Part shown: positions 7,129 through 14,800 of the stretch, in pieces | Position numbering within the stretch: position 1 is the stretch's first letter | Layout of the letters: every line of letters begins with the position of its first letter | Origin: CAZVEV01 sp964625865 | GTDB taxonomy: Bacteria; Planctomycetota; Phycisphaerae; SM23-33 | Reading direction: 5' to 3' | NCBI GenBank assembly: GCA_964625865.1 | Contig: CAZVEV010000062.1 | Coordinates: 1 to 24,133 of the forward strand | DNA: 24,133 bases | Translations under genes and position numbers: made by a program | The notes under the pieces: generated by a model | Database searches by the model: none | What the model was told of the DNA's origin: nothing | What the model saw: the letters and a program-made list of their open reading frames with translations, nothing else

Positions 7129-7258
7129 CGTTCCGCCACGCTTAGCGGTCGATCGTCAGATCGACGTTTCTCGTTGGGTGGTTCGTCGCGATCGCTCCCG
7201 ACGCCGGCGCGTCGGAAGAGCGTCGATCTAACGATCGACCGCTAAACAATGCGGAACG
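7129..7258. repeat. 130-bp inverted-repeat (MITE-like) structure upstream of glnS
   Basis: Outer arms CGTTCCGC (7129-7136) and GCGGAACG (7251-7258), plus a 25-bp arm at 7142-7166 and 7221-7245 matching at 24 of 25 positions, enclose a perfect hairpin CCGACGC / GCGTCGG (7198-7215). The whole can fold into one long stem. Within each 25-bp arm GTCGATC and GATCGAC form a smaller palindrome. It carries no gene. It lies between the divergent kinase promoter and glnS, so it could be a miniature mobile element, a bidirectional transcription barrier or a structured glnS leader. The core CGGTCGATC/GATCGACCG recurs at 17659-17714. Confidence 0.75.
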
Positions 7259-7344
7259 AACGCCACGTTCGATCCCGCTGGACATTGCGCCCCCGACATG
7301 AGAGACTTCGCGACGAAGACGATGCGAACCCCGCAAAGGACTGC

Positions 7345-9057
7345 ATGACCATGACGACACAAGACAGTACGCCCGAGAATACTCCCAGGGATTTCATTCG
7401 CACGATCGTCGCCGAGGACCTGGCCGCCGGAAAGAACGACGGGCGCGTCCACACGCGTTTCCCGCCCGAGCCGAACGGGTATCTGCACATCGGGCACGCC
7501 AAGGCGATCTGTATCGATTTCGGCATTGCGGCGGACTTCGGGGGCAAGTGCAACCTCCGCATGGACGACACGAACCCGATGAAGGAGGAGGCCCACTACG
7601 CCCACGCCATCGCCGAGGACATCCGCTGGCTCGGCTGGGACTGGGAAGACCGCCTGTACTACGCGTCGGACTACTTCGAGCGGATGTACGACTACGCCGA
7701 GCAGCTCGTCCAGGCGGGCAAGGCCTACGTCTGCGACCTGACCGGGGACGAGGTCCGGGCCTCTCGCGGCACGCTGACCGAACCGGGCGCCGACAGCCCC
7801 TACCGCGACCGCCCCGCCGATGAGAACCTCGACCTGCTGCGACGAATGAAGGCGGGCGAGTTTCCCGACGGGACTCGCACGCTGCGCGCGAAGATCGACA
7901 TGGCCTCGCCCAACCTGAACATGCGCGACCCGGTGATGTACCGCATTCTCCACGCGACGCACCCTCACCGCGGCGACGACTGGTGCATCTACCCGATGTA
8001 CGACTGGGCGCACGGCATCGAGGACTCGATCGAGGGCATTACCCACTCGCTATGCGACATCGACTTCGAGAACCACCGCCCGCTGTACGACTGGTTCCTC
8101 GAGCAACTCGGCGTCCACCACCCGCAGCAGATCGAGTTCGCCCGGCTGAACATAAGCTACACGGTGACCTCCAAGCGCAGGCTGCTGGAGCTGATCGACG
8201 GCGGCTTCGTCACCGGGTGGGACGACCCGCGCATGCCGACCCTTCGCGGGCTGCGGCGCCGCGGTTACACGCCCGAGGCCATTCGCGAGTTTATGGGGCG
8301 AGTGGGCATCAACAAGTACGTCAGCACGATAGACGTGGCCTTGCTCGAGCACTGCCTCCGCCAGGACCTCAACAAGACCTCGCCCCGCGTCATGGGCGTG
8401 CTGAACCCGCTCCGCGTGGTCATCGAGAACTACCCCGAGGGCCAGGACGAGCAACTCGATGCCGTCAACAACCCCGAGGACCCGTCGGCCGGCACGCGCC
8501 AGGTGCCCTTCTCGCGCGTTCTGTACATCGAACGCGACGACTTCATGGAAGACCCGCCCCGCAAGTTCTTCCGCCTGGCGCCGGGGCGCGAGGTCCGCCT
8601 GCGCTACGCGTACTTCATCACCTGCACCGACGTGGTCAAGAACGACGCGGGCGAGATCGTCGAGTTGCGATGCACGTACGACCCGGCCACCCGAGGCGGC
8701 GACTCGCCGGACGGGCGGAAGGTCAAGGCCACCCTCCACTGGGTCTCTGCCGCCCACGCCGTCGACGCCGAAGTGCGGCTGTACGACCACCTGTTCACCG
8801 CCGAGAACCCGCTGGACGTTGACGAGGACGCCGACTGGAAGGACAACGTCAACCCCGACTCGATGACGGTCCTGACCGGCTGCAAGGTCGAGCCCTCCCT
8901 GGCGAGCGCCGAACCGGGCTTCCGCTGCCAGTTCGAACGCCTGGGCTACTTCTGCATCGACCCGGACACCACCGCCGATCACCTGGTGGTCAACCGCACC
9001 GTCACCCTCCGCGACACCTGGGCGAAGATCCAGAAGCAGCAGCAGAACAAGAGGTAG
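7345..9057 (+). CDS. glnS: glutamine--tRNA ligase GlnRS
   Basis: Charges tRNA-Gln with glutamine. Seen: FPPEPNGYLHIGHAKAI with the class I HIGH motif at residues 48-51, MDDTNP, DWAHGIEDSIEGITHSLCDIDFE, the KMSKS-equivalent TVTSKRR at 273-279, and the C-terminal anticodon-binding domain with HWVSAAHAVDAEVRLYD. The DDTNP and SAAHA blocks separate GlnRS from GluRS. At 570 residues it is close to the usual 550-580. The open frame begins at 7249, but ATG 7345 is preferred: AAAGGA lies 4 bases upstream and the 32 residues before it run through repeat-derived sequence. ATG 7351 is an alternative with a more usual spacing. Having GlnRS implies that tRNA-Gln can be charged directly rather than only by the GatCAB route. 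Confidence 0.97.
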   Translation: MTMTTQDSTPENTPRDFIRTIVAEDLAAGKNDGRVHTRFPPEPNGYLHIGHAKAICIDFGIAADFGGKCNLRMDDTNPMKEEAHYAHAIAEDIRWLGWDWEDRLYYASDYFERMYDYAEQLVQAGKAYVCDLTGDEVRASRGTLTEPGADSPYRDRPADENLDLLRRMKAGEFPDGTRTLRAKIDMASPNLNMRDPVMYRILHATHPHRGDDWCIYPMYDWAHGIEDSIEGITHSLCDIDFENHRPLYDWFLEQLGVHHPQQIEFARLNISYTVTSKRRLLELIDGGFVTGWDDPRMPTLRGLRRRGYTPEAIREFMGRVGINKYVSTIDVALLEHCLRQDLNKTSPRVMGVLNPLRVVIENYPEGQDEQLDAVNNPEDPSAGTRQVPFSRVLYIERDDFMEDPPRKFFRLAPGREVRLRYAYFITCTDVVKNDAGEIVELRCTYDPATRGGDSPDGRKVKATLHWVSAAHAVDAEVRLYDHLFTAENPLDVDEDADWKDNVNPDSMTVLTGCKVEPSLASAEPGFRCQFERLGYFCIDPDTTADHLVVNRTVTLRDTWAKIQKQQQNKR

Positions 9058-9254
9058 TCCTCGCGCGGGTCGAGGGCGCCATGGCGCAGGACGTCAATGG
9101 CGGGTACCGTGGCGTGAGGTCCGCTACGGGGGCACGTGGCGGCAGGCAATGGGCGCATAAGAAGGTCGCGGCCGCTGCGTTGGAGGGCTCTGCGGGCGTG
9201 CGGAGCCGTTGGCGCGGGGGCCGCGAACCGGGGGGGCAGGTGGTTGGTTCTATG

Positions 9255-9404
9255 CTACGCCTTGGCGGCGCGGCGGGCGGCGGTGGCTTCGGTGCGGGCG
9301 GCTCGGCGGAGGCGTTCGGCGGCTTTGCGCTTGCCGTTCTTCTTCCGCGTGGCTTTCTGCTTGTCCAGCCGGTTATCCAATCGTTCTCGTCGACGTCCCA
9401 TCAT
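9255..9404 (-). CDS. very small, highly basic Arg/Lys/Ala-rich protein
   Basis: I do not recognise a family. The 49-residue product (48 if the second ATG, 9401, is used) contains 13 Arg, 7 Lys and 11 Ala against 5 acidic residues, a net charge near +15. It begins MGRRRERLDNRLDKQKATRK after the first Met, has KKNGKRKAAERLRRAAR in the middle and ends in an Ala/Arg helix. It looks like one or two amphipathic helices suited to binding nucleic acid or the ribosome. Support for a real gene: AAAGGA lies 6 bases before the second ATG, and a promoter with TATACT as -10 lies just upstream. It follows the S1-like gene on the same strand, 247 bp downstream. No membrane segment or Cys is present. Confidence 0.7.
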   Translation of the reverse strand: MMGRRRERLDNRLDKQKATRKKNGKRKAAERLRRAARTEATAARRAAKA

Positions 9405-9439
9405 GCTTCCTTTCGATCTTCTCAGGATTCGAGCCGGGT

Positions 9440-9469
9440 AGTATATACTGCCCCCCCGCCCGAATGCAA
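9440..9469 (-). promoter_or_regulatory. promoter of the small basic protein, G-rich spacer
   Basis: On the minus strand TTGCAT (9464-9469) and TATACT (9440-9445, 5/6) are separated by 18 bases containing a run of seven G. The -10 sits in the palindrome AGTATATACT. The expected start leaves a leader of about 30 bases with the AAAGGA ribosome site. The word TTGCATTCGG and the G-run are shared with the promoter at 19359-19386. Confidence 0.6.
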
Positions 9470-9651
9470 CCCCTTGTCCGTTCTATTTCGCACGGCCAAG
9501 CCCCCCAGCCGCCTGCCGCTGTCGAAACCGACCCCAACCCCGTCTGACCCGGAGATCGTCGCTCAGGCCGCGGCCTCGTGCGTGCTGAGGGGTCTGGCTG
9601 AGCACGGGGGACGCGACAGAACGGAGTGACGGCATCCGCCAAGGCGATCGC

Positions 9652-11169
9652 CTACAGCTTGAGGTCTCCCAGGCCTGAGAAGCCGGAGTCCAGGCCGCCC
9701 TTGAGGGGACGCTTCCGCGCGGGCCTGGGCGCTTCGGGCTCGGCGGCTTCGCCCGCCGAAGCCCCCGTGTAATCCGGGGAGGTCGTCAGGGCCTTGATCG
9801 ACAGGCTGATGCGGCGGCGGTCCTCATCGATTTCGAGGACCTTGGCTTCGACGGTCTGGCCCTCACGGACGACTTCGCTGGCCGAGCGGACGTGCGTCTC
9901 GCTGAGTTCGCTGATGTGGACGAGGCCCTCGACGCCTGAGGCCAGTTCCACGAACGCGCCGAACTCAGCCAGCCGCGTGACGATGCCGCGAACAACACTC
10001 TCGACCGGCCAGCGGGCCGCGGCGCCCATCCACGGGTCGTCGCCCGCGCGCTTCAGCGAGAGGCTCATCCGCTTCTGGTCGGGCTGGACACTTAGCACGC
10101 GGACGCGCAGTGCATCGCCGACGGCAATGATCTCGCTGGGGTGCTTGATCCGCCGCTCGAACGTAATCTCGCCGATCGGGATCAGCCCCTCGACGCCCGG
10201 CTCGAGTTCGAAGAACGCCCCGAAGTCCGCCAGTCGCGTCACGCGCCCGGAGACCAGGCTGTCGGCAGGCCACTTGTGGTCCGCGCCCAGCCACGGGTCC
10301 GGCTGGATCTGCTTGAGGCCCAGCGATATCCGGTCGTTTTCCCGGTCGAGTTTCAGGATCATCACCTCGACGGCCTGGCCCTCGTGGACAATGTCCTCGG
10401 GCTTCTCGACGCGGGAGTGGCTCATGTCGGACACGTGGAGCAGCCCGTCGACGCCGCCGAGGTCCACGAAGGCGCCGTACGGCATGATGCTGCGCACCGT
10501 GCCGGCGACGATCTTGCCCTCGGCCAGCGTTTGGCGAAGTTCCTTGGCGGCCGCTTCGGCCTCGGCGTCCAGCAGGTCGCGACGCGAGACGACGACGTTG
10601 TGCTCGGCCCGGTCGATCTCGCTGACGCAGCAGCGCAGCTTCTGGTCGACGTACTGCGTCAGGTCGTCCACGCGGAATCGCTCGACCTGGCTGACGGGCA
10701 TGAACGCGCGGATGCCCTGGATGTCGAGTTCGAGTCCGCCCTTGTTGTGTCCGGTGACGCGTCCCTCGACGACCTGCCCCTCTTCGAGCGTCTCCCACGC
10801 GGCGGCCAGCACGGCCCCCTGGCGCGACAGGCGGAGCAGGCCCTCGTTGGCGTCATAGCCGTCGATGACGACCTCGACCATGTCGCCCACGACGGGAAGG
10901 GGCTCGTCGACGAACTGGACGGCGGGCAGGACACCCTCGCTGCGCCCGCCCATGTCGATGAACACGTCGTCTTTCTGGATCGAGATGACCCTGCCCCGTC
11001 GCACCCCCTCGCCGGTGGCGGGCGCGCCGGGGCTCTCGGCAGGCTTTTCGGCCTCGAGAATGTCCTCGATGCTCATGTCGCCCAGGGCCGCGTCCAACTC
11101 GGCCTGCAGGTCCGCATCCAGCTTCTGCTCGCGGTGATAGTAATTATCGTCGTTCTTCTTCGCACACAT
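9652..11169 (-). CDS. rpsA: ribosomal protein S1-like RNA-binding protein, five S1 domains
   Basis: Binds single-stranded RNA and, as bS1, helps load mRNA on the 30S subunit. Seen: five S1/OB repeats at about residues 56-117, 131-198, 217-286, 304-373 and 389-459. The last three are the canonical high-affinity type (for example YGAFVDLGGVDGLLHVSDMS and FGAFVELASGVEGLVHISELS). An acidic N-terminal segment (to residue 50) contains an IEDILEAE helix. The C-terminal tail is Pro/Arg-rich and ends GFSGLGDLKL. At 505 residues it is shorter than the six-domain E. coli protein. The open frame extends upstream to 11511, but ATG 11169 is chosen because GAGG lies about 9 bases before it and the extra sequence overlaps the promoter region. 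A promoter lies at 11243-11270. Confidence 0.88.
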   Translation of the reverse strand: MCAKKNDDNYYHREQKLDADLQAELDAALGDMSIEDILEAEKPAESPGAPATGEGVRRGRVISIQKDDVFIDMGGRSEGVLPAVQFVDEPLPVVGDMVEVVIDGYDANEGLLRLSRQGAVLAAAWETLEEGQVVEGRVTGHNKGGLELDIQGIRAFMPVSQVERFRVDDLTQYVDQKLRCCVSEIDRAEHNVVVSRRDLLDAEAEAAAKELRQTLAEGKIVAGTVRSIMPYGAFVDLGGVDGLLHVSDMSHSRVEKPEDIVHEGQAVEVMILKLDRENDRISLGLKQIQPDPWLGADHKWPADSLVSGRVTRLADFGAFFELEPGVEGLIPIGEITFERRIKHPSEIIAVGDALRVRVLSVQPDQKRMSLSLKRAGDDPWMGAAARWPVESVVRGIVTRLAEFGAFVELASGVEGLVHISELSETHVRSASEVVREGQTVEAKVLEIDEDRRRISLSIKALTTSPDYTGASAGEAAEPEAPRPARKRPLKGGLDSGFSGLGDLKL

Positions 11170-11242
11170 CGTCACGTCCTCGTAGTCAAATCGTTCCGCC
11201 GGCCCGGCGGTGGGCCGTTTCGGCCGGTCCACAAGCCTTGAG

Positions 11243-11270
11243 ATGATACTGATCGGGCGACGATTGGCAA
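11243..11270 (-). promoter_or_regulatory. promoter of the S1-like gene
   Basis: On the minus strand TTGCCA (11265-11270, 5/6) and TATCAT (11243-11248, 5/6) are spaced by 16 bases, giving a leader of about 67 bases. The sequence just upstream of the -35 includes an A/T-rich stretch with runs of A and T at 11285-11303. This lies between this promoter and the divergent one at 11315 and could serve either as an UP-type element. Confidence 0.6.
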
Positions 11271-11314
11271 AGCAGAACTTCCCGAAAAAACGATGGGTTT
11301 TTCTTCCAGGCGGT

Positions 11315-11343
11315 TTGACTCCGCCGCGTGGGAACCGTACAAT
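11315..11343 (+). promoter_or_regulatory. strong sigma70-like promoter, plus strand
   Basis: TTGACT (11315-11320, 5/6) and TACAAT (11338-11343, 5/6) with exact 17-base spacing are the best plus-strand promoter match seen here. The start would fall near 11350, almost 500 bases before the macroglobulin gene. An obvious terminator follows within 120 bases, so it more likely drives the small RNA candidate at 11350-11465. Confidence 0.6.
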
Positions 11344-11349
11344 TAGGTT

Positions 11350-11465
11350 ACGGCGGCGGCTTGAGCGATGGCCGACCGCCCCACCGCATGATATTGAATC
11401 AGGGCGGCTTTGCGCGATCTGGTACGTCCCCCCCCGCGTGCCACCGTGCGGGCCGCCCCTTTTTT
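11350..11465 (+). ncRNA. candidate small RNA of about 116 nt
   Basis: The 677-bp gap 11170-11846 has no protein gene, yet this stretch has a promoter at one end and a terminator at the other. From the predicted start the RNA folds into a first hairpin: GGCGGCGGC (11352-11360), a 10-base loop, then GCCG, a bulged A and CCGCC (11371-11380). An AT-richer linker (about 11389-11401) follows. The last stem pairs GGGCGGC (11402-11408) with GCCGCCC (11452-11458), followed by C and six T (11460-11465). A smaller CCCGC/GCGGG hairpin can form near the end as an alternative. It lacks the SRP RNA tetraloop motif, and I do not recognise an RNA family. The ends are predicted from sequence only. Confidence 0.45.
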
Positions 11466-11689
11466 GGGCGTGGTTCAGAAGGGGCTGATTCCGGGTAACA
11501 CTCTGGTGCAATTGAACACTCCGTCGCCGGATAGGCCGGTAGTCGGTAGCCGGGAAAGGACAGCGGATAACGGCCTATTCAAGAAGGCCCTGCAATACCG
11601 AAAGCCCCCCGCGCCAGCGGACACCGACTACTGGGTACCGGCTACCGGCTACTTTGCCCGGGACTGTAACCCGCTTCTGAACCACGCCC
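11466..11689. repeat. 224-bp element with perfect 16-bp terminal inverted repeats (MITE-like)
   Basis: GGGCGTGGTTCAGAAG (11466-11481) and its exact reverse complement (11674-11689) bound 224 bp without a gene. Just inside both ends lies a GGGTAAC/GTAACCC pair. The middle has repeated GTAGTCGGTAGCCGG and its complementary ACCGGCTACCGGCTAC, so the interior can fold too. No transposase and no clear target-site duplication are visible. Candidates are a non-autonomous mobile element or a long structured leader of the macroglobulin gene. It starts immediately after the T-run of the small RNA candidate. Confidence 0.65.
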
Positions 11690-11734
11690 CCCCACGCCTG
11701 TTTCCTTCTTGCACCGGTCCTGCTCAACCCATGT

Positions 11735-11756
11735 CTTGTGCGTGAGTTAGCACAAG
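11735..11756. promoter_or_regulatory. palindrome CTTGTGC-N8-GCACAAG upstream of the macroglobulin gene
   Basis: A perfect 7-bp inverted repeat with 8-base spacer lies about 90 bases before the macroglobulin start. Its size fits a dimeric repressor site or a short hairpin. No protein is known to bind it, and no good promoter is seen within this final 90 bases. Confidence 0.35.
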
Positions 11757-11763
11757 GAGCATC

Positions 11764-11817
11764 GTGGATTGGAACTCTTGCGAGTCTGACGCGTCGAAGT
11801 GTGTGTCCGGGAAATGA
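11764..11817 (+). CDS. possible 17-residue leader peptide upstream of the macroglobulin gene
   Basis: A short frame starts with GTG 4 bases after AAGGAG (11754-11759) and ends with TGA at 11815-11817, 29 bases before the macroglobulin ATG. It encodes MDWNSCESDASKCVSGK, with two Cys. The ribosome site is the best in this gap, which is why it is listed, but so short a frame may be chance. If real, it could couple translation to the large gene. Confidence 0.2.
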   Translation: MDWNSCESDASKCVSGK

Positions 11818-11846
11818 GTTGCCCGGCACCAGACAGGGAGAACGTG

Positions 11847-14800
11847 ATGAAAACGACTCGACACCATACGCAACTGATCGCAGCGGCCCTGGTGGGCATC
11901 GTCCTTATCGCTACGGCGGCCCTGACGGCCGGGCCGTCGGAGGCCGAACTGCTCGACCTCGGCAAGCGCGCCTACGTACGCCATAACTATAAGCAGGCCA
12001 TCGAGTACATCGACGCGCTGCTGAAGGCCAAACCGCACGAGGCCCGCCTGCGCGCCGCCCAGCGCGTCAAGGCGCTGGCCATGTGCAAGTACGACCGCGT
12101 CGACGGCCATGCCTATGCCAGGAAGATCATGGGCGAGCACAAGCCGTTCAGCGAGGACGCCGAACTGTGGTACGCCGTCGGCGACAACGGGGCACGCCGG
12201 TACAACCGGCCCCACGCCTACGAGGGCTACTTCAAGGCCGCCACGCTGCTGGAGCGGGCCGGGAAGTTCACCTCAGCCGCCGATGCCTGGTTCCGCGCCG
12301 CCGAGATGCTCAAGAGCAACTACGGCATCCAGCCGCGCCAGATGGTCACCAGGCAGCAGCGCGGCCCGGTCAATGACGTGATGGTCAAGGACTGGCCCGG
12401 CAACTGGACCAAACGCCGGGAGATCAATCACAAGGAAGTGATCAAGCTCTACGAGCACATCGTGGCGATGAAGATCGACACTGCGCGTAAGTCCAAGGCC
12501 TTGTATCTCGCCGGCCAGAGCGCGTGTCGATGGGGACAGTGGAAGTACACCGAAGAGGGCATCGCCCTGTACCGCCGCTGCGTGACCGAGTTCCCAAAGG
12601 ACAACTACGCCCCGCTGGCCCAATACGAGATCGGCCGGCAGGTCCAACGGTTCAGCAAGTTCGTCCAGGCGATCAAGGAATACCAACGGGTTTTTCAGAA
12701 CTTCCCGACCAGCAGCCAGGCCAAAGAGGCCCGCAACCGCGTCGCCGAGATCAAGGCCCCGGGACTGCACCTCTGGATCACCAAGGCGTACGGTCCGTCG
12801 GAGACCCCGCAGATCTTCTGGCAGAGCCGCAATATCAAGACCGTCCACCTGACCGCCCGCCCGGTGGACCTGGTGACCGCGGTAGGCAAGACCATCCGCA
12901 TGGACGCCAGTCACCTGCTGTCGCACATTGTCTCAGCCGCAGGCGCCGACGCCGCGGCCAAGTGGACCTTCGAGACCCCCGACCAGGCCAAGCACTTTCA
13001 GTATCGAAATGTCCCGAACGGACAGAATCAGACGACGCGGCCGATCGGCGTGCCGCTGAAGAAGATCGGCGCGTTCGTCGTGACGGCTACCGGGGCGAAT
13101 CCCGACGGCAAGACCGCGACGGCCCGCTGCCTGGTGGTCATATCGCGAATCACCGCGGTGGCCAAGACCGACGCGGACCAGACCCTCCTGTTCGTCGCCG
13201 ACTCCAAGAGCGGTGCGTCGATCAATGCCGCCCAGGTCGCTGTCGCGCGCTACTGGGGGCGCAGCAATACCGTGGACCGCGCGTCGGGCAAGACAAACGA
13301 TGCGGGAATGATCGACCTGAACACGCTGCCCCGCCGCAACTGGTGTCAGTGGGTCGCCGCCGCCCGCAAGGGCGATGACCAGGCCCTGTGCACGCAGGGC
13401 CATTACTCATGGTCGTGGTGGGGCTACAGCCAGCCGTACAAGGTCTACGGCTTCACCGAGCGCCCGGTCTACCGTCCGGGCCAGACCGTCAGCTTCAAGC
13501 AGACGGTGCGGCGGAACAATAACGGCAAGTACACGAACCTGCCCAACCAGAAGGTCCGCGTGACCGTTCGCGACACCAAGGGCGTGACGATCTACGCCAA
13601 GGACCTGGTGACCGACGGGTTCGGCAGCGTCGAGGGCGGCTTCAAGCTCAAGGACGAACCGCCCCTGGGCGTCTATTCGATCCAGATCGTCGTCAACGGG
13701 TCGCACGTGTACTCGCCGGGCAACCGCTTCCGCGTGGAGGAATACAAGAAGCCGGAGTTCAAGGTCACCGTCTCGGCGGCCAAGCCCGACTATCGCGTGG
13801 GCGATGAGATGAAGATCAAGATCGCCGCGAAGTACTACTACGGCCAGCCCGTCGCCGGCGCCGAGGTCAAGTACGAGATCCGCAAACAGGACTACCGCCA
13901 CCGCTTCCGCTGGCCGCGCCCGTGGGGGTGGTATTACGACAGCGTGTACTACGGGTACGGCCATCCGTATGGCGGGCCGAGCTACTACAGGCGGCGCTAC
14001 CGCCCCTGGTGGTACCCGCGGTTAAACGAGGCCGTCACGTCGGGCACGGTCAAGACCGACGCGCGGGGCGAAGCCTTCGTCATGCTCAAGGCCGCCCCGT
14101 TCAAGGGCCACGAGAAACTGGACATCAAGTTCGTGGTGGCCACGACGGTCACCGACTCGTCGCGCCGCGTGATCAAGGGCAGCGGCGAGGTCAAGGTGAC
14201 CCACGCGCCGTTCTTCATCTATCCCAAGCCCGCCCTGTCAGTCTACGGCCCCGGCGACAGCGTTGAGGTCAACATCAAGACCGAGAACCCCAACAAGCAG
14301 CCCGTGGCGGGCAAGTTCACCGTCCAGGCCTGGCGGATAGAACGCGTGCGGCAGGCCGACGGGAAAATCGAAGAGAAACTCGCCCAGAAGCTCTACGACA
14401 AGGCCTTCGACATCGGCGCCACCGGGCGCGGCGCCGTACGGTTCGTGCCCGACGTGACAGGCCACGTCAAGGTCATCGTCAAGCAGGTCTTGCCCGACGG
14501 GACCAAGGACACGCCCGTCGAAGGCTCCTGCACGCTCTGGATCGCCTCCAAGACCGGCGCCGAGGCCCACTACGCCTACAACGACCTCCAGATCGTCCCC
14601 GCCAAGGACCAGTACGAGGTCGGCCAGACCCTCAAGGTCCTCATCAACACCAACAAGCCCAACACGCGCGTCCTGCTGACCGGCGAGGCCGACGACCTGA
14701 TCTTCAGCCGCGTGGTCCATGTCCCTAAGAACTCCAAGCTCGTCGAGATTCCCATCGGCGATACGCACAGCCCGAACTTCTTCCTGACCGCGACGCAGAT

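Noticed and set aside
9421..9440. tRNA T-arm-like word GGCTCGAATCC on the minus strand
   Set aside because: The stem does not pair, position 54 is wrong, and no acceptor, D or anticodon arms can be built around it.
9581..9606. CGTGCT/AGCACG hairpin as terminator of the S1-like gene
   Set aside because: The 6-bp stem with a 14-base loop and no T-run is too weak in DNA this GC-rich.
9081..9629. Plus-strand 182-residue open frame after glnS
   Set aside because: Low-complexity Gly/Arg/Ala translation, no ribosome site or domain, and it overlaps the better supported small basic gene and its promoter on the other strand.
11350..11465. SRP RNA as identity of the small RNA candidate
   Set aside because: The conserved domain IV sequence and GGAA-type tetraloop region are absent.
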